In this document: in pieces, positions 25,536 to 33,682 of the stretch
Layout of the letters: each line of letters opens with the position of its first letter
How positions within the stretch are numbered: the stretch's first letter is position 1
Assembly (NCBI GenBank): GCA_964615145.1
Contig: CAZTOP010000003.1
Location: 1-64,000 of the forward strand
DNA: 64,000 nt
Direction: 5' to 3'
From: CAIVPM01 sp964615145
Lineage (GTDB): Bacteria; Bacteroidota; Bacteroidia; Chitinophagales; Chitinophagaceae
Notes under the pieces: model-generated
Seen by the model: the letters and a program-made list of their open reading frames with translations, nothing else
What the model was told of the DNA's origin: nothing
The model's database searches: none
Made by a program: the position numbers and the translations under genes

Positions 25536-26732
25536 CTAACTCTTTGTTATAAAAGAAATCCATTGTTGGTTTAATGTTTCTGCATTGTATTTTTCTCTAA
25601 CAGAATAAAAAGCGTTCTTCCTTTTTTCCTTTAAACCCTCAATGTTTGTTGAAATACTTTTCAGGGTATTGTAAAACTCATTTTTTATTTCATCTACATT
25701 ACGTACTTCATTAATACTTTGTAAGTAGTTATTTGCAATGGGTTCTTGGTGTGGAGAGTTTGATACAATCCAACCTGCATCATTATTATTTACAAGTAAA
25801 GCTAAATCGCTCCAAGTGGGACAAACTGCTAATATTGAAAGTCCACCAGCCATCATTCCATAGGTTTTACTTGGCAAACAAACAGAAGCTCCTCCGGGTG
25901 AAAGTGTTACTAATCCAATATGATAATTTTTGATATCTTGTCTCCAAATATTACTTGGTACTGCCGGAATAATTTTAATTGGTAAACCCTCCAATGATTT
26001 TTCTAAAAAATAAGCTTGTGCACCACTTACATAAAAATTGAATTCAAACCTATCTTTTAAATCAGATTGTAGTATATGTTTTATACAAGCGATAATTGAT
26101 TTTGCATCGTGCAGATGACCAAGCTGACCACCATAATGAATAATAATTTTCTCAAAACTTACTAGCTCTGGAAAAACATTATCATACAAGGATAAATCTG
26201 TTGAAATATGGATAGCCTTATTATGTAATGCCTTTCCCCAGCGAGATTCAGCGTGTTTTTGCAAAAAATCACCTAAATAAACTGTTCCATCGCAATATTT
26301 AAAATTGCCTTTTGATAACTTTCCAATTGTTTTGGACAAAAACCCATTTTGCTTTATTGAGCCTGCAACTTCAATTGCATCTGGAAACAAGTCGTATAAT
26401 AAATGAATTACTTTTGTATTCTTCCAAAAGACAGCTAATTTGGTAAGTAATGGTGCATAAAAAGTATTACTACTAACAATAAAAATGCTATTTCTTGGGC
26501 TTTTTATTGCTTTAAACATTAGATAAATTGGATAAAAAACATACATCTGTATTCTGAGATATATTTTTTTTAATCCTTTTGTTTTAGCCAATGCTCTATA
26601 ATCTTTTTCGGTAATCAAAAATATAGGCTCAACTTCTGTTCCATTAAAGCCAATGGTTTTACCAAGAAAAAAGAAATAGTCAATACCAACACTACTTGCT
26701 GTGTATATTTTTAATTTTTTCTGGTTAACCAC
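25536..26732 (-). CDS. WbuB-like family 4 glycosyltransferase
   Basis: The 398-aa GT-B protein starts at GTG 26732 and overlaps the upstream epimerase gene by 22 bp. The N-terminal half has KVIHLLYDLFPDAIEVAGSI; the C-terminal half has IIHYGGQLGHLHDAKSII, FYVSGAQAYF, and GLVTLSPGGASVCLPSKTYGMMAGGLSILAV, where the usual acidic residue of the E-x7-E region is not obvious. WbuB-type transferases add L-FucNAc in several O-antigens and sit beside UDP-sugar epimerases as here. It is probably an early transferase of set B. The donor is inferred only from context. Confidence 0.7.
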   Translation of the reverse strand: MVNQKKLKIYTASSVGIDYFFFLGKTIGFNGTEVEPIFLITEKDYRALAKTKGLKKIYLRIQMYVFYPIYLMFKAIKSPRNSIFIVSSNTFYAPLLTKLAVFWKNTKVIHLLYDLFPDAIEVAGSIKQNGFLSKTIGKLSKGNFKYCDGTVYLGDFLQKHAESRWGKALHNKAIHISTDLSLYDNVFPELVSFEKIIIHYGGQLGHLHDAKSIIACIKHILQSDLKDRFEFNFYVSGAQAYFLEKSLEGLPIKIIPAVPSNIWRQDIKNYHIGLVTLSPGGASVCLPSKTYGMMAGGLSILAVCPTWSDLALLVNNNDAGWIVSNSPHQEPIANNYLQSINEVRNVDEIKNEFYNTLKSISTNIEGLKEKRKNAFYSVREKYNAETLNQQWISFITKS

Positions 26733-27763
26733 GCTTGATAAATTTCTTCAAAAGTTGTTTGTAAAGATTTTGTAATATCCCAATTTGGAAAATGCTCTTT
26801 CATTTTTCGTAAATCACTGTAATAACAAATATGGTCGCCAATTCTATTGGTTTCGTCATATTTATATTTCATTGGCTTTCCACTAATTTTAGAAATAATA
26901 TCAAATGCTTCTAAAATTGAACAGGTGTTGTCTTTTCCTCCACCCAAATTGTAAACTTCTGCAACGCGTGGTGCTGCAATAAATTCTTCAATAAAGCGAG
27001 CTACATCATAAGAGTGAATATTGTCCCTTACTTGTTTTCCTTTATAGCCAAAAACGGTGTATTCTTTTTCTTCTAAATTACACTTTACCAAATAACTTAA
27101 AAATCCGTGTAATTCAACACCACTATGGTTTGGTCCGGTTAAACATCCACCACGCAATACACAGCTTGGCATATTAAAATATCGCCCATATTCCTGAACA
27201 GAAATATCTGCAGATACTTTTGAAGCTCCAAATAAACTATGCTTGCATTGATCAATTCTGAAAGATTCTGGAATTCCATTTTCATAATTTTTATCAGCAT
27301 AATCCCACCTTGTATCAAGCTCAACCATTTCAATTTCATTTGGAGCATCGCCATAAACTTTATTAGTTGACATGTGAACAAATGGTGTCTCTGTACTGTA
27401 TCTTCTAGTGGCTTCAAGCATATTAAAAGTGCCCACTGCATTTGTATCAAAATCTTCAAATGGAATTGCTGCTGCCCTATCGTGGCTTGGTTGTGCTGCA
27501 GTGTGTACAATGGCATCTGGCTTTACAGTAGCTATTAAATCTATAACTCCTTGCCTATCTCTAATATCCACTTCGTGATGCACAAAGTTTTGAATAGCAT
27601 TTTGCAATCGATTTTGATTCCATCTTGTATCACCACTTGGGCCAAAAAAAACTGCACGTTGATTATTATCAACACCATGAACTTGCCATCCTAAATTTCC
27701 AAAGTGTATACATACTTCTGAACCAATTAGCCCTGAAGAGCCTGTCACTAAAAGTTTTTTCAT
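26711..27763 (-). CDS. NAD-dependent epimerase, CDP-paratose 2-epimerase-like
   Basis: The 350-aa extended SDR has LLVTGSSGLIGSEVCIHF, a FFGPSGDTRWNQNRLQ segment, IVHTAAQPSHDRAA, MSTNKVYGDAPN, HSLFGASKVSADI and RGGCLTGPNHSGVELHGFLSYLV. This is the group annotated as CDP-paratose/tyvelose 2-epimerase-like. The usual catalytic YxxxK is FGASK: Phe178 with Lys182. I recall this replacement in close family members too, so it may be a group trait rather than damage. No CDP-sugar genes are in the window, so the substrate is open. Confidence 0.75.
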   Translation of the reverse strand: MKKLLVTGSSGLIGSEVCIHFGNLGWQVHGVDNNQRAVFFGPSGDTRWNQNRLQNAIQNFVHHEVDIRDRQGVIDLIATVKPDAIVHTAAQPSHDRAAAIPFEDFDTNAVGTFNMLEATRRYSTETPFVHMSTNKVYGDAPNEIEMVELDTRWDYADKNYENGIPESFRIDQCKHSLFGASKVSADISVQEYGRYFNMPSCVLRGGCLTGPNHSGVELHGFLSYLVKCNLEEKEYTVFGYKGKQVRDNIHSYDVARFIEEFIAAPRVAEVYNLGGGKDNTCSILEAFDIISKISGKPMKYKYDETNRIGDHICYYSDLRKMKEHFPNWDITKSLQTTFEEIYQAWLTRKN

Positions 27764-27787
27764 TTGAGTTTATATTTGAGATTAATT

Positions 27788-28504
27788 TTAAAATAAAATT
27801 GCAATAATTGCTAACACCAATGCAAGTAATGCAACTAATAAAGTAGTAACACTATAAGTTTTTCCTTCTGCAGTTTCTTTAACTATAGTTGTTGTGTTAT
27901 TTTCAATCGGCATTGCAACAGCAACTGCTGTTTTTTCTGTATGAGAAATGGAAATATTCATTCCAGCAAACTGTGGCTTACCGCTTGAGTTATGTGTTAT
28001 TACAAGCTGGTTATACTTTGTATTGTTATATTGATTATTTGCTTTTACAATAGCTTCTTTAGCTGCAAATAATCCTGCAAAACTTGCGTAAGCATTAGGT
28101 TGTAAAATACAATAAGCAATTTCTTTTTCGCCAAAATTATCGGTATAAAACCCTTCGTTTCTAAAGTCGTTTGTTTTGGGTAAATTATCAATGTTTTCTA
28201 TGTCAATTCCAACTTGGGTATTAGGTATTGGGTATTGGGTATTAGTTGATTGGTTGATTGGTGTAACAATTTGTGAATTGCTAGATGGCCGTATAGTTGA
28301 ACTTCCATTCAAAATATTCTCTAATTCACCAAACGAATTAATGTTAGAATAATCAGCTACAACAAAACCTGCATCAGCTAATTTGCCATACATTCTATGT
28401 AAAAAAATGCTGCTCTTTAATGCCTGACGATTGATTGAAGTATTTGCTGTTATTGAGTTTGCATCAACCTGCAAAAACTGTGATATGATATCTTTTGGGG
28501 TCAT
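27788..28504 (-). CDS. ACP-like domain fused to phosphopantetheinyl transferase and a C-terminal membrane helix
   Basis: The likely start is the ATG at 28504 (MTPKDIISQFLQVDANSI), giving 238 aa. A longer frame to a GTG at 28531 is read only from repeat sequence. Residues 1-65 look like an acyl-carrier fold, with ALKSSIFLHRMYGKL near 28-42 where an ACP has its DSL site, then VVADYSNINSFGELENIL. Residues 98-180 are an AcpS/Sfp-type transferase: VGIDIENI (Asp101), FAAKEAIVK and ISISHT. Residues 217-238 (TTLLVALLALVLAIIAILF) form a terminal helix. The linker near 86-97 is encoded by an ACCCAATACC-type word repeat. It lies 59 bp after the E2 gene and probably works with it. Confidence 0.75.
   Translation of the reverse strand: MTPKDIISQFLQVDANSITANTSINRQALKSSIFLHRMYGKLADAGFVVADYSNINSFGELENILNGSSTIRPSSNSQIVTPINQSTNTQYPIPNTQVGIDIENIDNLPKTNDFRNEGFYTDNFGEKEIAYCILQPNAYASFAGLFAAKEAIVKANNQYNNTKYNQLVITHNSSGKPQFAGMNISISHTEKTAVAVAMPIENNTTTIVKETAEGKTYSVTTLLVALLALVLAIIAILF
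28216..28245. repeat. GGTATT word repeat inside a coding linker
   Basis: GGGTATTAGGTATTGGGTATT (running on to 28245) is a direct repeat of GGTATT words within the phosphopantetheinyl-transferase gene. It encodes the TNTQYPIPNTQ linker between the ACP-like and transferase domains. Words of this type also fill the gap at 54223-54255. Confidence 0.6.
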
Positions 28505-28518
28505 TGTAATTTTATTTT

Positions 28519-28542
28519 GCCACAAAGGCACTAAGGCACAAA
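28519..28542. repeat. GCCACAAAGGCACTAAGGCACAAA element
   Basis: One arm of the recurrent element, 15 bp upstream of the ATG at 28504 and 21 bp after the E2 stop. It is responsible for the spurious upstream extension (PLWQNKI) of that reading frame. Confidence 0.65.
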
Positions 28543-28563
28543 TATTTTTCTATGTAGTGAACC

Positions 28564-29874
28564 TTATAAACCATTCCAACAAGTTTGACAAATATGTTCT
28601 CTTTTACCTTGTGGCGTAATCACTGGCAGTAACCCAACTTGTGCTAAATCTTCTTGTAAAGTTTTAAAACATTTGTAGCATTTGATATGGTTGTTAGCTT
28701 CAGCATCATTGTATGCATAACTTTCCATTCTTGATTTCAATTCATTTAAAAACTGTGCTACATATTTTCCTTCAGTAATTCTATGGTCGAATGTAATGCT
28801 TGTATTAAAACGTTGCAGCTCTTCGTCAATTGCTGAAATTCCCATAATAGCACTGTTATACATATTCACTAAAGGGCGGAAATATGATACACCTTCGCCA
28901 CTTAAATCAGTTACAGTAAAGCTTATGCCTGTAAGACTTTCAACAGGAATTTTATCTTCCAAATATTGATTGGATAATTCTAAAATTGTTTCCTCAACTT
29001 GTGCAATAGTTAGCTCATTTGTTTTTGCAACTTTCACTACTTTCAATCCTTTATCAATATCAATTGCAAAGCCAATGTTTACTTCATTATATGTGTGTAT
29101 TTGATTGTTATCAAAAAATCCATTTAATAAAGGATACTTTATCAACAACCTTGAAGTTTCATAAACCAATAAAGGCAACAAAGAATTTTTAAAATATTTT
29201 AAATGCTTATTCACGCTTCCAAACAAACCATTTGTAGAAATATTTATTGCTAAGGTGCTTGTTAAACCTGTTTCTTGTACAGCAGATAAATATTCAATCT
29301 CACGCTTTTTATTATTGCTTAATTTGATTGCAGTTGTTCCTTCGGGTAAAACTGAATTTTGTTTTTTAGTTTGAGGGGCTTTACTGGCAACAGTTTCAGC
29401 AATTTTGTCAAACGCATTTGGATTAAGATGCAATTGAATATCTTTTGCAGTTACCATTTCGTAACCTGCAAAAACTTCTGGACTAATATTTTTTTCTTGT
29501 AACAAATTTTGAGCTGCCAAAGAAAATAATGTAGTGCCTGTATAATTAAACTCAGCTTTTGGAATATTGGCTATTGTAGGTTTTGCAACAAATACTTCAA
29601 CAGTTCTTTTCTCTTCAATAACTATTTCTTCAGCACTGCTATAAATTTCTGCAACAATATCATTTACTGCATAATCATTTCCTGCTTCGCACATTAATTT
29701 GATAAAGCCATCGGCTTCTGCAATTACTTCATACGTTGTTTTTGATGTTTCGAACACCATTACTATATCACCTTTTTTTACTGCTGCTTTTTGTGCAAAA
29801 TTAACTTCAACAACTGTTAAAAAAGTATCGTTTACTGCCAACAATGGCACTGCTATTTGTTGTAAAACTGCCAT
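28564..29874 (-). CDS. 2-oxoacid dehydrogenase E2-type acyltransferase with C-terminal zinc ribbon
   Basis: The 436-aa protein has an N-terminal lipoyl domain with the lipoylation Lys at residue 45 (VFETSKTTYEV). A peripheral-subunit-binding-like segment follows (LFSLAAQNLLQEKNISPEVF, residues about 115-150), then a catalytic domain ending SITFDHRITEGKYVAQFL. His364 is kept, but the usual DHRxxDG is DHRITEG, with Glu368 for Asp. Residues 399-432 add CYKC...CQTC, a four-cysteine ribbon not usual in E2. The ATG overlaps the E1 stop (TAATG), so the two are coupled. E2 moves an acyl group from the lipoyl arm to CoA; the acceptor here may be CoA or a carrier. No E3 gene is present. Confidence 0.85.
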   Translation of the reverse strand: MAVLQQIAVPLLAVNDTFLTVVEVNFAQKAAVKKGDIVMVFETSKTTYEVIAEADGFIKLMCEAGNDYAVNDIVAEIYSSAEEIVIEEKRTVEVFVAKPTIANIPKAEFNYTGTTLFSLAAQNLLQEKNISPEVFAGYEMVTAKDIQLHLNPNAFDKIAETVASKAPQTKKQNSVLPEGTTAIKLSNNKKREIEYLSAVQETGLTSTLAINISTNGLFGSVNKHLKYFKNSLLPLLVYETSRLLIKYPLLNGFFDNNQIHTYNEVNIGFAIDIDKGLKVVKVAKTNELTIAQVEETILELSNQYLEDKIPVESLTGISFTVTDLSGEGVSYFRPLVNMYNSAIMGISAIDEELQRFNTSITFDHRITEGKYVAQFLNELKSRMESYAYNDAEANNHIKCYKCFKTLQEDLAQVGLLPVITPQGKREHICQTCWNGL

Positions 29875-31811
29875 TAGTTAAAAGTTGATTTTATTTCGTT
29901 AATAATTCTGTCTTTGCTTGGTAATACCTGATCCTCCAAACTTTTTACAGAAGGTATAGGAACAGGCAAACCTGCAATACGCTTGACTTTGAACGATTCG
30001 TTCATCACTTCACTTATAGCTGCAATCAGTTCACTACTGTATGAACTGTAGCTACTGCCTTCTTCGATTACAATTAATTTTTTTGTTGATGATAATTGCT
30101 TAGCAATAAACTCAACAGGAATTTCTGATATTAAACTTGGAATAATCAGCTCAGGTTTGATATCACATTCCTTAAATAACTCTTCAATCATTGATGACAC
30201 ATAATCAGCCATTCCACCATAAGCAACTATAGTTACATCTGGCTCAGAAACAATCGGTTTAATGTGAACAATTGGATACGCATCGTTAGAGCGTTTGTAT
30301 GTAAAGGCTTTTGAAGAATTGGTTAAAATCTTTTTGCCATAATCTGTTTTATTTTCTAAAACAATTACAGGTTGTTTTTCTTGTAAAATGCTTTCAAAAA
30401 CAATTGCTGGATTAAAGAAAGTATTGATAGCAACAGTTTTAACGTGGTCTATTCCAATCAAAAACTTATCGAGTGTTTGTGAGTGTGTAGGACCATAACC
30501 TCTACGTCCACCCATTGGCGTACGCACTACAACAGGACAATCAACTTGTTTATTAAACATATGATGAAACTTGCTGGCGTGATTTACAATTTGGTCGAAT
30601 GCCAAAGTAATAAAATCGCCAAACATAATTTCGGCAAAAGGCTTAAATCCATTTAATGCCAAACCGTTTGAAATGCCCATTATTGCCGACTCTGATATAG
30701 GTGTTGAGTACAGTTGATTAGGCTTCATAACGCTTAAATCCTTCGCAACTTTAAATGCACCACCATAAGGACTTAAACAATCTTCACCAATAAAAATTAC
30801 TTTATCACTTTGTTCAAATTGTTGTTTGAAAAAAGTATTTAACAAGTCTACTTGGCGTTTGTTGATAGTTTCTAAAGCAATCCACTCTTCTGTTTTTTGA
30901 TTAACGTGAGGAGTGTAGTAATCTTCAAGTTTTGTATCTACTTCTTCAAAAATTGTTGCCAACATTCTATCAATATCTTCATCAATTTTTTCTTTAAAAC
31001 GATTAAAATATTCAGGCTCTTCCTTTTCAAATTTTATTAAAAAATCTTTGGCTTTATACTCATTTATTTCATCTGCACTTCTATCATCATCACCTTTTGA
31101 GTGAGCGTTTAATCTGTATGTATCACAATGAAAAAATGCAGGTTTTGTTTCAGTTCTTACATAATCCATTGCTTCTTGAGCTTGTGATAAAAGCAATTCA
31201 GGATTCCAGGTATCGCCTTTGTAAGCCTTGATACCAAAGGCTTCTGCACGTGCAGTGATAGAACCAGCAAGGTTTACAGATTGTGGTGTGCTTTGAGCGT
31301 AAAAATTATTTTCGCAAACAATCAACAATGGAATTTCCCATTTAGAAATAATGTTCATTGTTTCGTACAAAGCACCTTCACCCAAAGTTCCATCACCAAT
31401 AAACACTACACCAATTGCTCCATTTTTATTGAGTTTATTGCCCAATGCATAACCAGCAGCAACTGGCACAATGCCACCTTGAATACCATTGCTATAAAAA
31501 TTGCTTCTGCATAAATGTTGGCTACTACCAATGCCACCACTTGTGCCACTTGCTTTGCCTAAAAGCTCTGCCAGTAAGCCTCTCACATCATCTGTAAATG
31601 CCATATAATGACCGTGACAGCGATGATTTGAAAAAATAAAATCTCTTTTCTCTAGTTGTGCTGCAAATGCCATTGCACTAAATTCTTGCCCAACACAAGT
31701 ATGAACTGTTCCATTGAGTTTGCCTTGAGAAAAAAGTTCTAAAAACTTTTCTTCAACACGACGAATTTGAAGTGCTTGTTTTATTATTTTATGATTGATT
31801 GCCATTTTCAT
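29874..31811 (-). CDS. Fused E1 alpha/beta subunit of a 2-oxoacid dehydrogenase (TPP-dependent)
   Basis: From the ATG at 31811 this is 645 aa; an open extension to 31853 is repeat-encoded. Residues 1-310 are E1 alpha: HTCVGQEFSAMAFA, HRCHGHYMAF and the TPP motif GDG (139-141) to NN (168-169). Residues about 320-640 are E1 beta: VIFIGEDCLSPYGGAFKV, TPISESAIMGISNGLAL, PMGGRRGYGPTHSQTLDK and a transketolase C-domain (DVTIVAYGGMADYV; IPSLISEIP). It would decarboxylate a pyruvate- or branched-chain-like 2-oxoacid and reductively acylate the lipoyl arm of the coupled E2. Its place among polysaccharide genes, without E3, suggests a special substrate. Confidence 0.88.
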   Translation of the reverse strand: MKMAINHKIIKQALQIRRVEEKFLELFSQGKLNGTVHTCVGQEFSAMAFAAQLEKRDFIFSNHRCHGHYMAFTDDVRGLLAELLGKASGTSGGIGSSQHLCRSNFYSNGIQGGIVPVAAGYALGNKLNKNGAIGVVFIGDGTLGEGALYETMNIISKWEIPLLIVCENNFYAQSTPQSVNLAGSITARAEAFGIKAYKGDTWNPELLLSQAQEAMDYVRTETKPAFFHCDTYRLNAHSKGDDDRSADEINEYKAKDFLIKFEKEEPEYFNRFKEKIDEDIDRMLATIFEEVDTKLEDYYTPHVNQKTEEWIALETINKRQVDLLNTFFKQQFEQSDKVIFIGEDCLSPYGGAFKVAKDLSVMKPNQLYSTPISESAIMGISNGLALNGFKPFAEIMFGDFITLAFDQIVNHASKFHHMFNKQVDCPVVVRTPMGGRRGYGPTHSQTLDKFLIGIDHVKTVAINTFFNPAIVFESILQEKQPVIVLENKTDYGKKILTNSSKAFTYKRSNDAYPIVHIKPIVSEPDVTIVAYGGMADYVSSMIEELFKECDIKPELIIPSLISEIPVEFIAKQLSSTKKLIVIEEGSSYSSYSSELIAAISEVMNESFKVKRIAGLPVPIPSVKSLEDQVLPSKDRIINEIKSTFN

Positions 31812-31820
31812 TTTAGTAGT

Positions 31821-31855
31821 TTCACGCAAAGGCACAAAGGTGCAAAGACGCAAAG
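31821..31855. repeat. CACGCAAAGGCACAAAGGTGCAAAG element
   Basis: TTCACGCAAAGGCACAAAGG, followed by TGCAAAGACGCAAAG, is a four-word copy of the recurrent element. It fills the 47-bp gap between the WcaF-like gene and the E1 gene, 10 bp before the E1 ATG at 31811. Confidence 0.65.
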
Positions 31856-31858
31856 TTT

Positions 31859-32407
31859 TTATCTAATTGTTCTTTTTAAAACAGGCAATGCAGGATTACC
31901 TTTATACATTGTGTAAGGTTCTAAATTTTTATCGCCAACTGAACCTGCACCTAATACTGAATGCGAGCCACAAACAACTCCACTTGTTACAATACTTTTT
32001 GCACCTAGCCAAACACCATCTTCTAAAACTATTGGTCCACTTGTGTAATCGAATGTTGATCGCATTGCATCGTGGCTGCCAGTAAGTAATAGTGACCCTT
32101 GCGATATACAACAATCATTGCCAATTGTAACTGGTTCTAAGTTATCAATCCAAACTTGCTCCCCAATCCAGCAATCATTCCCAATGCTAAGTTTCCAAGG
32201 AAATTTAATATTAATGCAAGGCTTAAATCTTACTCCACTTCCAACTTGGGCTCCAAACAACTTTAATAAATATGTTTTAAGCGATGATGGAAATGGTAAA
32301 GATGATTTAAAGAAAATGATATTTATAAAATACCAAACAATTTGTGTTGGTTTTGATGCACCAATTGAAATGGTTACTTTATATGTATTGAGTTTTACTT
32401 GATTCAT
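31859..32407 (-). CDS. WcaF-like O-acetyltransferase (left-handed beta-helix)
   Basis: The 182-aa protein shows the hexapeptide repeats of the LbH acyltransferase family from about residue 65: IGNDCWIGEQVWIDN, VTIGNDCCISQGSLLLTGSHD, VLEDGVWLGAKSIVTSGVVCG, VLGAGSV and YKGNPALPVLKR. The LLTGSHD stretch and a hydrophobic N-terminal region (YFINIIFFKSSLPFPSSLK) are typical of WcaF, the colanic-acid acetyltransferase. His in GSHD is the likely catalytic base. It should acylate a sugar hydroxyl, with acetyl-CoA as the standard donor. It lies directly upstream of the E1/E2 module, so a different acyl group is conceivable. Confidence 0.8.
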   Translation of the reverse strand: MNQVKLNTYKVTISIGASKPTQIVWYFINIIFFKSSLPFPSSLKTYLLKLFGAQVGSGVRFKPCINIKFPWKLSIGNDCWIGEQVWIDNLEPVTIGNDCCISQGSLLLTGSHDAMRSTFDYTSGPIVLEDGVWLGAKSIVTSGVVCGSHSVLGAGSVGDKNLEPYTMYKGNPALPVLKRTIR

Positions 32408-32419
32408 TTTTTATTTTTT

Positions 32420-32516
32420 GCCACGAAGACGCAAAGGCTCTAAGGTTTTTATTTTGCTATTTAAGATGTATAAATTCTAAGCAGAAAATAATATTGTGTC
32501 TCCGTGCCTTTGTGGC
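32420..32516. repeat. Two-armed GCCACRAAG inverted repeat
   Basis: GCCACGAAGACGCAAAGGC (from 32420) and, on the other strand, GCCACAAAGGCACGGAGAC (ending 32516) face each other across about 50 bp. This is the clearest two-armed copy of the element family. It fills the 113-bp gap between two genes and ends 13 bp before the WcaF-like ATG. Confidence 0.7.
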
Positions 32517-32520
32517 TATA

Positions 32521-33672
32521 CTATTCAAACATTGGATAATATTCCGAAACTAGTTTAGGGTTATTGATATAATCATTTGCAACTTGCCAAGCTCCTTTAC
32601 AATACACCTCAAACTCATTCTGCTGCCAGTTTGCAGCTTCTTCAATAAAAGGCACAAAAGAATTTTCTTTTACAATATCAACATCCCAGCCTGCGGCTTT
32701 TTGTTTAAGATTTAACCAGGGAGTTTTATCACTAATTAACACTGGGCGACCGGCCATGAAAGATTCAAATATTGAGTGCCCAAAATTTTCGCCCTGAGTT
32801 GGTAAACAATATAGATGATGCTCTTTTATCAAGCTCATTATTTGGTTTGGTGTAATTTCTCCTACATAATTTACTTTAATATTGGATGAGAATGATGTTA
32901 TGATTGATTTACATTCTTCCCAATAATTTTTATCTTCTGTTGGTCCTGCAATGGTTAAGGAAATATTTGATGAAACATTTTGTAAACTATGCAACAGCAA
33001 CTTTAAGTTTTTAATATCAACTATTCGTGCTATAAAGACTAGTTTTAATTCTCCTTGTCTTTTTTCAATAGTTGACAAATCAGGTTGCTGCAAATCGGGT
33101 AAGTTGTTAGCAATTGAAATTTTTACTTTTCCAAAATACTTTTCTATCGTTTCTTTTTCTTGAATTGTTGTTGCATGAAAGTGAAGTTTTTTATGTATGC
33201 CTAAAGTTTTTAAAACTAGCATCACTACTCTCTTTTTTTTATATGTATTTAAGTAGTGTAAAGCACTTTCAAACAATGCCCCCCTTGGGCAAAGAACTAC
33301 TTTTATTTTTTTAAAATTTAACCAACAAATAAATAAAGGTTGTAGCACAAACCAAAAACTCCATAAATGATTTAAGTAAATACTAGTAGGATTTACCTGT
33401 TTAATTATTGATTTTATTGTTGCTCTGTTCAGATTGTTTTTTGAACAATAGAACACCTGTACATTACTACTTTTTATTGGCTTTGTCCATACATTGGGTT
33501 GAATATTTGCATAGGGTTTTGCTTCATTCAAATCTGTGTCAGCAGTAAATACATATACATCAATTTTTTGTTGTAAAGCAACAGACAAATTTGTAACACT
33601 TTTTATGGGTCCTCCTGCTTTAAAACCAGGGTAAAACCAATCTGAGAAAAGAAGCAATTTCTTGTTTTCCAA
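32521..33672 (-). CDS. Family 4 glycosyltransferase
   Basis: The 383-aa product starts at TTG 33672, since no ATG or GTG lies nearby and the N-terminus KKLLLFSDWFYPGFKAGGPIKSV is typical of the family. The C-terminal domain has LKLVFIARIVDIKNLKLLLHSL, LTIAGPTEDKNYW, and LPTQGENFGHSIFESFMAGRPVLIS with the E-x7-E-type site. This group is frequent in Bacteroidota capsule loci. It acts at the inner membrane face as a transferase for the repeat unit of set A. The sugar is unknown. Confidence 0.8.
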   Translation of the reverse strand: MENKKLLLFSDWFYPGFKAGGPIKSVTNLSVALQQKIDVYVFTADTDLNEAKPYANIQPNVWTKPIKSSNVQVFYCSKNNLNRATIKSIIKQVNPTSIYLNHLWSFWFVLQPLFICWLNFKKIKVVLCPRGALFESALHYLNTYKKKRVVMLVLKTLGIHKKLHFHATTIQEKETIEKYFGKVKISIANNLPDLQQPDLSTIEKRQGELKLVFIARIVDIKNLKLLLHSLQNVSSNISLTIAGPTEDKNYWEECKSIITSFSSNIKVNYVGEITPNQIMSLIKEHHLYCLPTQGENFGHSIFESFMAGRPVLISDKTPWLNLKQKAAGWDVDIVKENSFVPFIEEAANWQQNEFEVYCKGAWQVANDYINNPKLVSEYYPMFE

Positions 33673-33682
33673 ATAAAAAAAA

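Noticed and set aside
27139..27516. 125-aa frame overlapping the epimerase gene
   Set aside because: Shadow frame in a well-supported gene with intact motifs.
28505..28531. N-terminal extension of the ACP/PPTase fusion
   Set aside because: It needs a GTG start and is read from the GCCACAAAGGCAC repeat; MTPKDII at 28504 is the better start.
31812..31853. N-terminal extension of the E1 protein
   Set aside because: These residues are read from the CACGCAAAGGCACAAAGG repeat; the family start fits the ATG at 31811.
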